Shown here piece by piece: positions 23,356 through 33,547 of a stretch of DNA of 64,000 bases. The position numbers and the translations under genes are program-made. The number at the start of each line of letters is the position of its first letter. Position 1 is the stretch's first letter. Origin of the DNA: Paludibacter sp. (GTDB lineage: Bacteria > Bacteroidota > Bacteroidia > Bacteroidales > Paludibacteraceae); assembly GCA_028692715.1 (NCBI GenBank), contig JAQUWU010000017.1:1-64000 (forward strand), given 5' to 3'. The notes under the pieces were generated by a model. The model searched no databases. It had not been told where the DNA came from and saw nothing but the letters and a program-made list of their open reading frames with translations.

Positions 23356-26300
23356 TCAGGATTGCTTCTCAAAGTATAATTCAGGTAAAATAATCTTTAC
23401 TTCTTGCTCATCCCCTTCTTTGAGCCAGTAAACTATAAAGTTCACTTTTGCACTTTTCAATTTATAATCACTGGTTTTAATATTTTCCAGTTGATTAATG
23501 AATTGCTTTGAGAATTTCAAAACTGATTGTCCCTTTGAGTTCAAACATTCATCATTATTCAAAGTCAAAATATCTCCACTCATAAGCAGAGAAACCAAAT
23601 ATTGTTTGTATAAGAAATAGTCGAGCCAAATATCTTTGTATGTCAACTGCATTGCAAATTCGCTTGGCTGTATATATTCATTTCTATCTTCAATGTATTG
23701 CAGATTTTCTATTGAATGTAGATTATCAAGAAGACTTGAGTTCAAATGAATAGTCAGGTTTTGTTTTGCTCTTGTCATGGCAACATATAATTGTCGTTTA
23801 GCCTCGTCTGTTTCTGTATTAAAATTATCAAGCATCAGAAAAACATTGTCAAATTCCTTCCCTTTTGCTTTATGAATTGTTGAAACAAAAATTATTTCTC
23901 CGTTTTCGTTGAAAAAATCTTCTAATTTCGATTCACGAATAAAAACATCTAAATCGGATTTGTATTTCTTTTTTGGATTGGTTACTTCAAAATCTCTTAT
24001 TATATTATTACATATTTCCAGTTTATTGCTGTTATGGAACTTGTTCATTAAATCTCGTTTGGCAGTTTCCCAAATGTCATCACTGATTATAAAAACATCA
24101 TTATCCAGGTTCAAAAGGCTTAAGAAATATCTTACTTCCACAAGATTATACAAATTAAAACCGTCATTTGTCTGAATCAGTTTTGCTTGCATATTATTTC
24201 TCAATAGCAATCCTGTTATTTGTAATGCTTCATCATTTGTTTTTGTCAGCACGCAGGTAGTTCCTGTAAGTTCTGCTGCAAGTATTTCATTTACAAGCGG
24301 AATAATTAGATGACTACTCTGATATCGAACCAGTTTTATTTTACCACTGTCGGTTTGATTAGCAAAAATCGGAGTATCTTTCAATCTATGTCGAACACGT
24401 TTAATAAACTGATTGCTGAATTCAACAAGGTTGCTCTTGCTTCTGTAGTTTTCAAGTAGCTCATGTTTTACTGCTTTGTTTATCCCAATAAATTGTTCCA
24501 GGTATTTTGAACTTGCTCCTCTGAATTCAAAAATATTCTGGTCGTCATCTCCCACAGCAATCACTCTCATCTCTTCATTTTGCTCCATCATAGCATTTAT
24601 CAGGTTGAATTCATCTTCATCCATATCTTGCGCTTCGTCAATCACCAACACTGTTTTTGTAATCCGGCTTGCTTCAACTTCTTTATTTTTGATTTTCTCA
24701 ATTGTCTTTTTCAGAATCGCATCAGACTTTTCCAAACTCCCAACCTTACCTAGTAAGTCAAAACAATAGGCGTGAAATGTTTTTATTTCAATGAAGTTTG
24801 CAGCATTTCCAATGAGTTTAAATAAACGCTTTTTAAATTCTGTTACTGCTGCTCTTGAAAATGTCAGCATAAGCAATTGTTCATGTTTGACATCTTCCAT
24901 TAACAGAAGTGAAGCCAGTTTATGAACTAAAACTCTTGTTTTTCCACTGCCGGGACCAGCTGCAACAACAATGTACTTCGATTCATTGTCGTTAATAATT
25001 TTCAGCTGCGTGGGTGATAGTTCTCCAAAAAGTTGCCGGAATTTTGCGGGAGTCATTCTTAACCTGAGATCGTCTGCTTTGCTTCCCGGAAAGTATTTAT
25101 TCAGAAAAGAATTATAGTTCAACTGAAAATAATCTTCCACAAACTGGAGAGCATCCTTATAATCGCTAATCATTTTCTTAGCATATTCGCCGACAATGTG
25201 AATCTGTTGAACCTTGTTTTCATAAAATTGATTCAGTTTTGCATAATCATTTTTAGTATACCTTTTAGAATTATCCGGTTCTAGACGCTCAATTGTCATT
25301 CGATTATACACAACTAGAAAACCACCTTCAATTTTAATTGCTTCAATTCTTGAAAGATAAAACAGGGAGTCTTCAATATCTTCAATGCTAATGCTTAGTT
25401 TAAAGAGATTCTGACTGTTTTCATAAGCAGTTTTCAATTCGTGAACGGAAAACTCAACCAATACTTCTTCTTTTCCAGTATCTTCTTCAGAAACCTTCAG
25501 ATTACTTTTTTCAAATAGAAATTCAACAATGAATTGAGCTAGCTCATGACGTTTCTCTAATTTCTCTTTCAGGAAATCTTTTGGTTGCAAACAAAGCACG
25601 ACAAAATGATTCTTTGAAAATTCAAGGTTCTGTCGTTTGATCCAATTCTTGATGGCCCAAAAGTTTAGAATGGTTTTTATCTTGTTTGTGTTTACATCAA
25701 CACAACCCTTCAACTCAGCTTCCTCGTTCAGTTCTTTAATATGAAATGTCTTTTCTTGTTCTTCAAACTGCGGAAGTAAAAAGTTCTCAATCTTACTATA
25801 TGTTTCAACAATGTTGAGTGAATGATTTTTGTTTTCTCCCCTCTTAATGAACGCTGTCAAATCTTTTGCATCAGCTAAAATGTTTTCCTCACGAAGAAGA
25901 TTCACGATATTGATTACCTCCTCCTTTACAATTCCCAAATGGTCACTGATATAATCAATTCTCGATTCTCCAGAATTATCATTGCTTAGCTTGCGGCTTT
26001 TACTTGACAAGAGTTTTTTGATAATCCGGATTCCTTTTTCTTTCTGTTTCTCCTGAAACCTTTCCGAAGCATTTATCTTGTCGATAGCTTCCTGAGCATT
26101 TTTACAGAGAATACTGTTAGCAAAAATCCGTGGCACGTTTTGCCCACGCTTCAAATAGCCAGCATCCTCCAATGCTGCAATAGCTGTTGTTACTCTTGTT
26201 TCAATCTCAACAACATTATCATCCCAACCGGCTTTTCGTGCAATTTCCAATGCAGAATTTGAAACTGACGAACGGAATCTGGTAATTTCCTTTATAGCTT

Positions 26301-28182
26301 TCCAAATCTGCTGTATTTCTTTGATGGATAATTTAGTTTGATTCAACAAAATAAAATGCTTACCGAGATCCTCTTCATTAAACAACACAAAACAATCGGC
26401 TACTATATTTTCATCTCTTCCTGCTCTACCCGCTTCCTGAATATAGTTTTCGAGCGAATCAGATATTTCATAGTGAATTACCATACCCACGTCTTTTTTA
26501 TCTACGCCCATTCCAAAGGCCGAAGTGGCCACCATAATCTGAACTTCACCTTCTATAAATGCATTTTGGTTAGCCGTTTTTTCCTTTACATCCATTTTGC
26601 CATGGTATGGCTTAGCATTAAACCCATCTTTAGTTAACCTTTCTGCAAGCAAATAGGCTTTTCGGGTTCTAGAAACATAAATAATAGTCGGACAATTTTT
26701 TTCCTCAATCAAATCTCTGGCTGTCTGATATTTTTCTTCTTCGTCTCTTTTTTCAAAAACCTTATACTGAAGGTTTGTCCTTGATGTTTTTGATGTGAAA
26801 AGTTCAAGATCTAATGAAAGTTTTTCCCTGAAATAGTTCAGAATATCCTCAATGACTTTTTGCTTGGCTGTAGCCGTGAAACACGAAACAGGAATTCCAT
26901 CTTGCAAATTTTTCTTTTCCTGAATACCCTTAATAAAATCACCAATATATAAATAGTCAACTCTGAAATCCTGCCCCCATGAAGAAAAGCAGTGAGCTTC
27001 ATCAATAACAAAGCGAACAATTTTCCGGCTCAATAACAGTCGTTCAATTGTTTTAGAACGCAAAGACTCCGGAGAAATATACAGTAAAGAGGCCGAACCA
27101 TCTTCAACCCGTTCGAATGATTTAGCTCTTTCAATAGGGTCAAGTAAACCATTTATCGTAACTGCTTCGGTTATTCCGTTTTTTTCAAGATTGTCAACCT
27201 GATCTTTCATTAACGATTGTAAAGGAGAAATTACAATTGTCAATCCTTTTGAACTTTCACCACTCATCAAAGCCGGAACCTGAAAAGTAATGGATTTACC
27301 TCCACCTGTAGGAAATACGGCTAGTAATGATTTATTATCGACAGCTGCCTTAACAGCTTCTTCCTGTAAGGGTTCACCGCCATAAGTCCGGTATGAATCA
27401 AAACCGAAAAAATGTTTTAATCCTTTGTGTACGTCTAATGCATTATTACAATAGGCACACCCGCTTACGCAAGGTTTGTTACGCAACCGAAACATGATTC
27501 GTTCCACTTCGGGATAATTCTTAAGAACCCAGGGTGGCGTAATGGAATGAATTTTCTTATAAAGAATAAATGAATGTATAAGCGATAAACAATAAGCAAG
27601 CTCCACGGGATACTCCGAAATCAGTTGAGTGAGATCAACCTGTTCACAAATTTCAGTTGAGAATTGTTGACGTATCAGTTTCTCAGGTTCAGTGTTTGCG
27701 CTTGTATAGGAGATAAAGCGAAAAAAGGATTGAAACTCTTTCCGGTCTTTCAATAACAAATAGAAAATTTGTTGCAATTTTTCATCTGTTTGCTTAAAGG
27801 CGGCCATTTCATCGTAAAACAAATCACGTGCTTTGATGGCATCATTTAACGGATTGTTCATTTCTTCCGTTTGTAGTTTATCGTCCTTCAATAATGCATG
27901 ATAGGGTTTGGTAGGAAATAGCAGAGGGGAAAAGTATAAAGTATCAATGATATTTACTGCATTAATTCCCGCAATATTAAGCGCATTACCAATATATTTT
28001 ATATCGTGGTTAAAAATATTATGTCCACATATAAATTTTGTTCCGTTGACAAATTGAACGAACTCAACAACCGAATTTTTATGAAACGAACTTCCATCAC
28101 CCTTGACACTACCTATGTCAAGAATCTTACGACTTTTTGGTTCAATCTCGGTATCGATAAATGCAATAGTTTTCATATTCAT
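23356..28182 (-). CDS. DEDD exonuclease-RecQ helicase-UvrD helicase fusion protein
   Basis: 1608-residue multidomain protein. Residues 1-130 look like a DEDD 3'-5' exonuclease (Asp10/Glu12 in FIDTEI, Asp60 in NIFNHD, Asp114/Asp120 in NDAIKARD). A CxxxCxxC cluster (about 238-245) may bind zinc. A RecQ SF2 core follows: PTGGGKS near 289-295, DEAH near 390, GRAGRDE near 583-589. After a winged-helix-like middle, a UvrD/Rep-type SF1 helicase begins near 1040: GPGSGKT near 1075, DEAQD near 1180, GDDDQNIFEFRGA near 1205-1217, TIHKAKGKEFD near 1435, YVAMTRAK near 1466-1473. It probably unwinds and degrades DNA; target unknown. Confidence 0.88.
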   Translation of the reverse strand: MNMKTIAFIDTEIEPKSRKILDIGSVKGDGSSFHKNSVVEFVQFVNGTKFICGHNIFNHDIKYIGNALNIAGINAVNIIDTLYFSPLLFPTKPYHALLKDDKLQTEEMNNPLNDAIKARDLFYDEMAAFKQTDEKLQQIFYLLLKDRKEFQSFFRFISYTSANTEPEKLIRQQFSTEICEQVDLTQLISEYPVELAYCLSLIHSFILYKKIHSITPPWVLKNYPEVERIMFRLRNKPCVSGCAYCNNALDVHKGLKHFFGFDSYRTYGGEPLQEEAVKAAVDNKSLLAVFPTGGGKSITFQVPALMSGESSKGLTIVISPLQSLMKDQVDNLEKNGITEAVTINGLLDPIERAKSFERVEDGSASLLYISPESLRSKTIERLLLSRKIVRFVIDEAHCFSSWGQDFRVDYLYIGDFIKGIQEKKNLQDGIPVSCFTATAKQKVIEDILNYFREKLSLDLELFTSKTSRTNLQYKVFEKRDEEEKYQTARDLIEEKNCPTIIYVSRTRKAYLLAERLTKDGFNAKPYHGKMDVKEKTANQNAFIEGEVQIMVATSAFGMGVDKKDVGMVIHYEISDSLENYIQEAGRAGRDENIVADCFVLFNEEDLGKHFILLNQTKLSIKEIQQIWKAIKEITRFRSSVSNSALEIARKAGWDDNVVEIETRVTTAIAALEDAGYLKRGQNVPRIFANSILCKNAQEAIDKINASERFQEKQKEKGIRIIKKLLSSKSRKLSNDNSGESRIDYISDHLGIVKEEVINIVNLLREENILADAKDLTAFIKRGENKNHSLNIVETYSKIENFLLPQFEEQEKTFHIKELNEEAELKGCVDVNTNKIKTILNFWAIKNWIKRQNLEFSKNHFVVLCLQPKDFLKEKLEKRHELAQFIVEFLFEKSNLKVSEEDTGKEEVLVEFSVHELKTAYENSQNLFKLSISIEDIEDSLFYLSRIEAIKIEGGFLVVYNRMTIERLEPDNSKRYTKNDYAKLNQFYENKVQQIHIVGEYAKKMISDYKDALQFVEDYFQLNYNSFLNKYFPGSKADDLRLRMTPAKFRQLFGELSPTQLKIINDNESKYIVVAAGPGSGKTRVLVHKLASLLLMEDVKHEQLLMLTFSRAAVTEFKKRLFKLIGNAANFIEIKTFHAYCFDLLGKVGSLEKSDAILKKTIEKIKNKEVEASRITKTVLVIDEAQDMDEDEFNLINAMMEQNEEMRVIAVGDDDQNIFEFRGASSKYLEQFIGINKAVKHELLENYRSKSNLVEFSNQFIKRVRHRLKDTPIFANQTDSGKIKLVRYQSSHLIIPLVNEILAAELTGTTCVLTKTNDEALQITGLLLRNNMQAKLIQTNDGFNLYNLVEVRYFLSLLNLDNDVFIISDDIWETAKRDLMNKFHNSNKLEICNNIIRDFEVTNPKKKYKSDLDVFIRESKLEDFFNENGEIIFVSTIHKAKGKEFDNVFLMLDNFNTETDEAKRQLYVAMTRAKQNLTIHLNSSLLDNLHSIENLQYIEDRNEYIQPSEFAMQLTYKDIWLDYFLYKQYLVSLLMSGDILTLNNDECLNSKGQSVLKFSKQFINQLENIKTSDYKLKSAKVNFIVYWLKEGDEQEVKIILPELYFEKQS

Positions 28183-28245
28183 TTATAACATTTCAGTTCA
28201 TAATATTTTTACTCATACAAGTCCGGAGGCTTGATTTTAGCTCGT

Positions 28246-28263
28246 CGTAGTCTGGTGACTACG
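28246..28263. repeat. REP-like hairpin CGTAGTC-TGGT-GACTACG
   Basis: A 7-bp perfect stem with a TGGT loop in the gap between hsdM and the helicase fusion gene. It is a distinct family from the GGCTAAAGCC and GTCCC-GTA-GGGAC hairpins further right. It may act as a transcript hairpin between the two genes. Confidence 0.55.
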
Positions 28264-28278
28264 AGGAACATAGTTACT

Positions 28279-29764
<1,486 letters not shown>

Positions 29765-29778
29765 ATTCTTATTTTTTC

Positions 29779-29861
29779 AACGGGCTAAAGTCCGTTTTGT
29801 CTTAATTTTAACGGACTAAAGTCCGTTGTTACAATAATTTGTTGAATCGTCCCTACGGGAC
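29779..29861. repeat. REP-like hairpin cluster upstream of hsdM
   Basis: Three palindromes: two with a GGxCTAAAGTCC core (29,779-29,796 and the perfect AACGGACT/AGTCCGTT pair at 29,810-29,827) and one GTCCC-TAC-GGGAC (29,849-29,861). They match the families around the HUH transposase on its other side. Confidence 0.75.
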
Positions 29862-29870
29862 TTCATTTTG

Positions 29871-30203
29871 TTATATTTCTGTTGTTTCAATTTTGGTTTT
29901 TGGTAAATCGTAAACAAATCCTGCTATCTCTACCGAAAACCATTCATTAAAGAGCTCGTACGAAATTTTTTGTGGCCAGTCGTTTTCATCTGTCCACATT
30001 TGGAAAAGTTCATTTTCAAATATCTCTTTGTAGTATTTTCGTAAAAGTTTATCAGCATCGCCGGTACTTTCAGTGACTAAATAAGTGGACGATTCTCCCA
30101 ATATATTTACTTCCATTAGTGAATCTGGAAAAAGATTATTATTCCAGTGAATGAATGGCTTTTTGAATGTAACAGTTATGGACGTACGATTGAGTATTTT
30201 CAT
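29871..30203 (-). CDS. Conserved hypothetical protein, 110 aa
   Basis: A 110-residue soluble protein without a recognised domain. Features are an N-terminal beta-rich half, a helix with GDADKLLRKYYKEIFENEL (about 48-66) and a conserved-looking SYELFNEWFSVEIAGFVYDL segment near 81-100. It lies 17 nt downstream of the HUH transposase, between REP-like hairpins, so it may travel with that unit. Function unknown. Confidence 0.55.
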   Translation of the reverse strand: MKILNRTSITVTFKKPFIHWNNNLFPDSLMEVNILGESSTYLVTESTGDADKLLRKYYKEIFENELFQMWTDENDWPQKISYELFNEWFSVEIAGFVYDLPKTKIETTEI

Positions 30204-30220
30204 GTGATTAATACAATTTT

Positions 30221-30682
30221 TTATTCCAATTCTTTAAAAATATATTTTTCGTCATAAGGAATTTCAAATTTAGCAAGCATATCCTCATATTCTTCTTTAA
30301 AAGTATCTTTTCGATGATGTGCTTCCTGATTCTCAATATAATGATAAACCTTATCAATATGAGAGTGTGAATAGGAAAATGCACTATAACCCTCCTGCCA
30401 TTCAAAGCGGTGCGGAGTTAATTGATGGTCATTAATGTACTTCGACGATTTAGCTTTTGCCACCTGCATCACTTCCGAAATGGATACTGATGGTTTCAGT
30501 CCAAAGAAACAATGGATATGATCTTCTACACCATTCACAATAATTGTTTTACAACCTATTTCGTTGATAAGTTGTCCTATTACTCCAAGTAATTTCGAAC
30601 GCCATGATTTATCTATCACAGCATCCCTGTATTTTACAGCAAAGACTGCTTGTATGTACACCCGATGGTATGTGTTTGCCAT
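30221..30682 (-). CDS. IS200/REP-type HUH tyrosine (Y1) transposase
   Basis: 153-residue single-strand transposase of the Y1_Tnp family. It has HUH motif residues in GVEDHIHCFFGL (His55 and His57 region) and a candidate nucleophile tyrosine in KVYHYIENQ (about 112-116). Palindromic elements occur on both sides (29,779-29,861 and 30,700-31,098), with no long flanking IS arms and no TnpB, which fits a REP-associated tyrosine transposase (RAYT). RAYTs are proposed to mobilise REP hairpins. Complete IS200-type mobility cannot be excluded. Confidence 0.85.
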   Translation of the reverse strand: MANTYHRVYIQAVFAVKYRDAVIDKSWRSKLLGVIGQLINEIGCKTIIVNGVEDHIHCFFGLKPSVSISEVMQVAKAKSSKYINDHQLTPHRFEWQEGYSAFSYSHSHIDKVYHYIENQEAHHRKDTFKEEYEDMLAKFEIPYDEKYIFKELE

Positions 30683-30699
30683 GTCATTTTATTTGTATC

Positions 30700-31098
30700 G
30701 TCCCTACGGGACTTTGGTTACTTTTCCTCTTTTATCACCACGGACTAAAGTCCATAGTTATAAAATGATTTGTCCCTACGGGACGCAGATTGTGCAACGA
30801 TGCAACATCGTAGTGCCGTAGGCATGATTTTGTATTGTAACGTCGTGGCTTTAGCCCGACGTTAACGACCGCATACAACTAAAAGAGTGCAATAGGCACG
30901 ACGCATATTATACAAACTTCCCATCCAATGCCTTTTTTCAATTGCAATGGATTAAAACCTAATTGCGACAAAATGCTTTGTCCCTACGGGACGCTTTTGG
31001 TGCAACTACGCCTTCTTGTAGTGCCATAGGCACGGTATATATTGTTGCGCTGTGGTTTTAACCCAGCGATATTAGTAATGCTGTGGCTTTAGCCCAGC
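30700..31098. repeat. Dense REP-like hairpin array
   Basis: At least nine short palindromes. GTCCC-TAC-GGGAC: 30,700-30,712, 30,772-30,784, 30,980-30,992. TGCC-RTA-GGCA: 30,814-30,824, 31,022-31,032. GGACTAAAGTCC: 30,742-30,753. The family xGGCT-TT-AGCCx with a bulged T: 30,841-30,861, 31,048-31,068, 31,080-31,098. Outer stems vary but stay complementary (CGTCG/CGACG against CGCTG/CAGCG), so base pairing is conserved over sequence. No gene is present. Confidence 0.8.
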
Positions 31099-31099
31099 G

Positions 31100-31578
31100 C
31101 TATAAAACCAGCTTCCCTTCAAATGCCTTTTTCAATATACTCTGCTTCAATGTTTCAGCCTGCAACAAGCTTTGGCTAATGGTTTCTGCTATATTATCAC
31201 AAACGGTAAGTTTGCTTTCAAGTTCGTCGACAATGAGTTGTTGTTCCATTAATATGGGAACTGGGATTTCAATTTTTCAATTTCTCGTTGATAGTGAGGC
31301 GTATTAAGTATTAATTCAAAGTAAGCAGGATTAATAACACTTTCTTTCACTCTAATTCTATAAACTTTATCAGAATTTATTAACTTTGGTCTTGTTGATT
31401 TTACCATACAACATACACCTGTTCTAATTCTTGGTCCTGCTCGAGTTATTAAAATATCACCAACTTTCAATTCATGTTGTTCTCTTGGTTTTAGATCTTT
31501 AGGTAGAATTTTATTTTCAAGAAAATTGAACTTGCCGATTTGATCACGGGCTATTTGTTCAGGATTTTGATTGGGCAT
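31100..31578 (-). pseudogene. hsdS: hsdS, type I specificity subunit, truncated and frameshifted
   Basis: The upper fragment (31,578-31,249) covers part of a target-recognition domain (VGDILITRAGPRIRTG, then NPAYFELILNT). The lower fragment, in another frame down to TAG at 31,100, encodes the C-terminal conserved region with EIPVPILMEQQLIVDELE and ends LKKAFEGKLVL. The linker normally between them, with its GxxxxNI-like stretch, appears deleted together with a frame change. The first TRD and the normal start are missing. Half-length compared with intact HsdS (about 400 residues). With hsdM also broken, this type I system is not functional. Confidence 0.75.
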
Positions 31579-31826
31579 GATTTATATTTAAGATTACAAA
31601 GCTACAAAATCTATTTTATATTTTCACATATACTGTTAATGTATTTTGAGAGACTTCGAATGGTTTATCAATTGTTCAATAGTTGTAAACTCTAAGCTTT
31701 GACGTTGCTCTGAATCTATGTGATTGCTTTAATGTCATTCCAGCTAGGACAACACGTATAATGTTTAATGCCATCAAAGCATGATGAGTGGAGTGGGGGA
31801 AATGAACAAAAAAACATCTGTGTTTT

Positions 31827-32156
31827 TTAATTTTTGATGTATGAAATCCAAGCCCATAACTGTCTATTCTTCAAATAATTAAAATCAAGATCATGATTGA
31901 AGGCTTCCCTTTCAAATGAGATATTCATATAGGCTTTTTGTTTATTTCTATACTTTAACATTTCAATGCCAAATTCAATAAGATAAAAAAGATAAAAAGG
32001 CAGAACCAATAGTTCCACTTGCTGGCGAATATGAATCTTTTCGTGATTCATGATCCGTTTATCTTGTTTTAGATTTTTATCTTTGAGTAGGATAAACGGA
32101 AATAATGTTATGCCGGAAATTTCGAAGAATCTGATATAAGGGATAATGAGTATCAT
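31827..32156 (-). CDS. Small membrane protein with HExxH motif
   Basis: 109-residue Bacteroidota protein with hydrophobic segments near 1-24 and 49-68. Between them is NHEKIHIRQQVELL, holding an HExxH pattern (about 37-41), and a Glu-rich FEREAFNHD segment follows near 81-89. This resembles a minimal zincin-like membrane protein, but the family has no assigned activity known to me. 12 nt after the ADP-ribosylglycohydrolase gene stop, so likely co-transcribed. Confidence 0.6.
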   Translation of the reverse strand: MILIIPYIRFFEISGITLFPFILLKDKNLKQDKRIMNHEKIHIRQQVELLVLPFYLFYLIEFGIEMLKYRNKQKAYMNISFEREAFNHDLDFNYLKNRQLWAWISYIKN

Positions 32157-32168
32157 TTTATAGCTCTT

Positions 32169-33089
32169 TTAAGCTAAAGCCAGTTCATTAATATCTTCAT
32201 TCCGTGCCAGCTCATTTATCCATTCCTGAGGAATGTTATCATAACCATAAAAAAGTCCGGCTAATCCGCCAGCAACCGCAGCCGTTGTGTCAGTATCATC
32301 ACCTAAGTTTACTGCTTTAAGTACAATTTCGGAATACGATTCGGAATTCATAAAACACCAAATAGCAGCCTCCAAAGTATGTATCACATATCCCGATGAT
32401 TTTATTTCATTTCTTGGGATTCCCAAAAACGACAAACTACACAATCGTTCAAAATGACCTATCTCTTTATTTTTTATTTTTAGAGAACGGGTATAATCTG
32501 TAAATTCCTTTGCAGTTATAATGAATGCCTGTTCTTTTGAATTACCCAGGAGGATATTGCGCAGAAACTCAAGATAATAAAAACAGGCAAGAACAGAACG
32601 GATATGTCGGTGAGTAATTGAAGATATTTCTTTCGTAATTCCAAACCTTTCGTTTATTGGCATTTTATAAATATAGATTAGCAAGGGTGCAATTCGCATA
32701 AGGGAACCATTCCCATTGTCATTTTCACGATCACCTCCGGCAACTAAGGGTTGAACTCCTGATCTTAAACGATGAATAGCATCTCTTGTTGCAGCACCTA
32801 CATCAAATACTTCATTATGAGCAGTCCACCATCCATTGTCGAACCACTTAATAAAATTTGTAGCTATTTGATGTAGTTCAAATCCTTGCTTCATTGCTTC
32901 TACCATACAAAATGTAAGCGAACTATCGTCTGACCAGGTTCCTTTGGGTTGATTGTGTGTTCCATATTCCTGCATAATACTAACAGGGTATTTATCAAGA
33001 TATTCCCGTGTCTTAAATTCTACAGGAACACCTAATGCATCACCTACAGCTACACCAAACAGAATGTCTTTGAGTTTATTGTTTATCAT
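32169..33089 (-). CDS. ADP-ribosylglycohydrolase (DraG-like)
   Basis: 306-residue protein of the ADP-ribosyl-hydrolase family, which removes ADP-ribose from proteins or small molecules using two metal ions. Ligand motifs are visible: GVAVGDALGVPVEF near 12-25, TWSDDSS near 51-57, GNGSLMRIAP near 126-135, and NLGDDTDTTAAVAGG near 261-275. Soluble. It lies at the edge of the accessory block, downstream gene the HExxH protein. No ADP-ribosyltransferase gene is nearby, so its substrate cannot be told. Confidence 0.9.
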   Translation of the reverse strand: MINNKLKDILFGVAVGDALGVPVEFKTREYLDKYPVSIMQEYGTHNQPKGTWSDDSSLTFCMVEAMKQGFELHQIATNFIKWFDNGWWTAHNEVFDVGAATRDAIHRLRSGVQPLVAGGDRENDNGNGSLMRIAPLLIYIYKMPINERFGITKEISSITHRHIRSVLACFYYLEFLRNILLGNSKEQAFIITAKEFTDYTRSLKIKNKEIGHFERLCSLSFLGIPRNEIKSSGYVIHTLEAAIWCFMNSESYSEIVLKAVNLGDDTDTTAAVAGGLAGLFYGYDNIPQEWINELARNEDINELALA

Positions 33090-33547
33090 CTTTTTTAATG
33101 ATTAATCTTTATTGATAATATTATCAACCAAAGATATTAAATATTTTCAATTAATAAATTATCAATTTAATGACAAAAGTCAATTAGAACTATCTTCATC
33201 ATTGAGGACAAAACTATTCACAGTAGCTAATTTGTTAATTGTTTAAAAAAATGGAATTATTTGTCATTAGTTTGTTACAAGTACTCTACAGGACAATTAA
33301 TCACTTAAGTTTTCATTTTTTTGACTTTTACAATACAATGCCAAAATCGGTATGTATTGTACAAGTCTTTATAATGAAATCAATAAAATTGTTCATCATC
33401 AAACTTCAATTTCATTCTTTATTCTTTTATTATATTTAAATTTCAACTAAATTTTATTTACATGTATATTCTAATGAAAAAAATATCGCAATATTTTAGT
33501 AATTTTGAAAATTGATTAAAATTACTTTATAATTAAGCAAAAAAGTT
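33090..33547. other. AT-rich intergenic region before mntH
   Basis: No credible gene. TAATTTTG at 33,500-33,507 on the plus strand fits a Bacteroidota -7 element for mntH (start 33,548), though no good -33 TTTG is at the right spacing. This region separates the minus-strand accessory block from the plus-strand metal-transport genes. Confidence 0.45.

Noticed and set aside
29871-30682. Full IS200/IS605 element with TnpB
   Set aside because: No TnpB/IscB-like gene and no guide RNA-like end; the 110-residue neighbour has no nuclease motif.
33239-33439. Small plus-strand gene before mntH
   Set aside because: AT-rich low-complexity hydrophobic translation, no clear start context, and the mntH promoter region follows.
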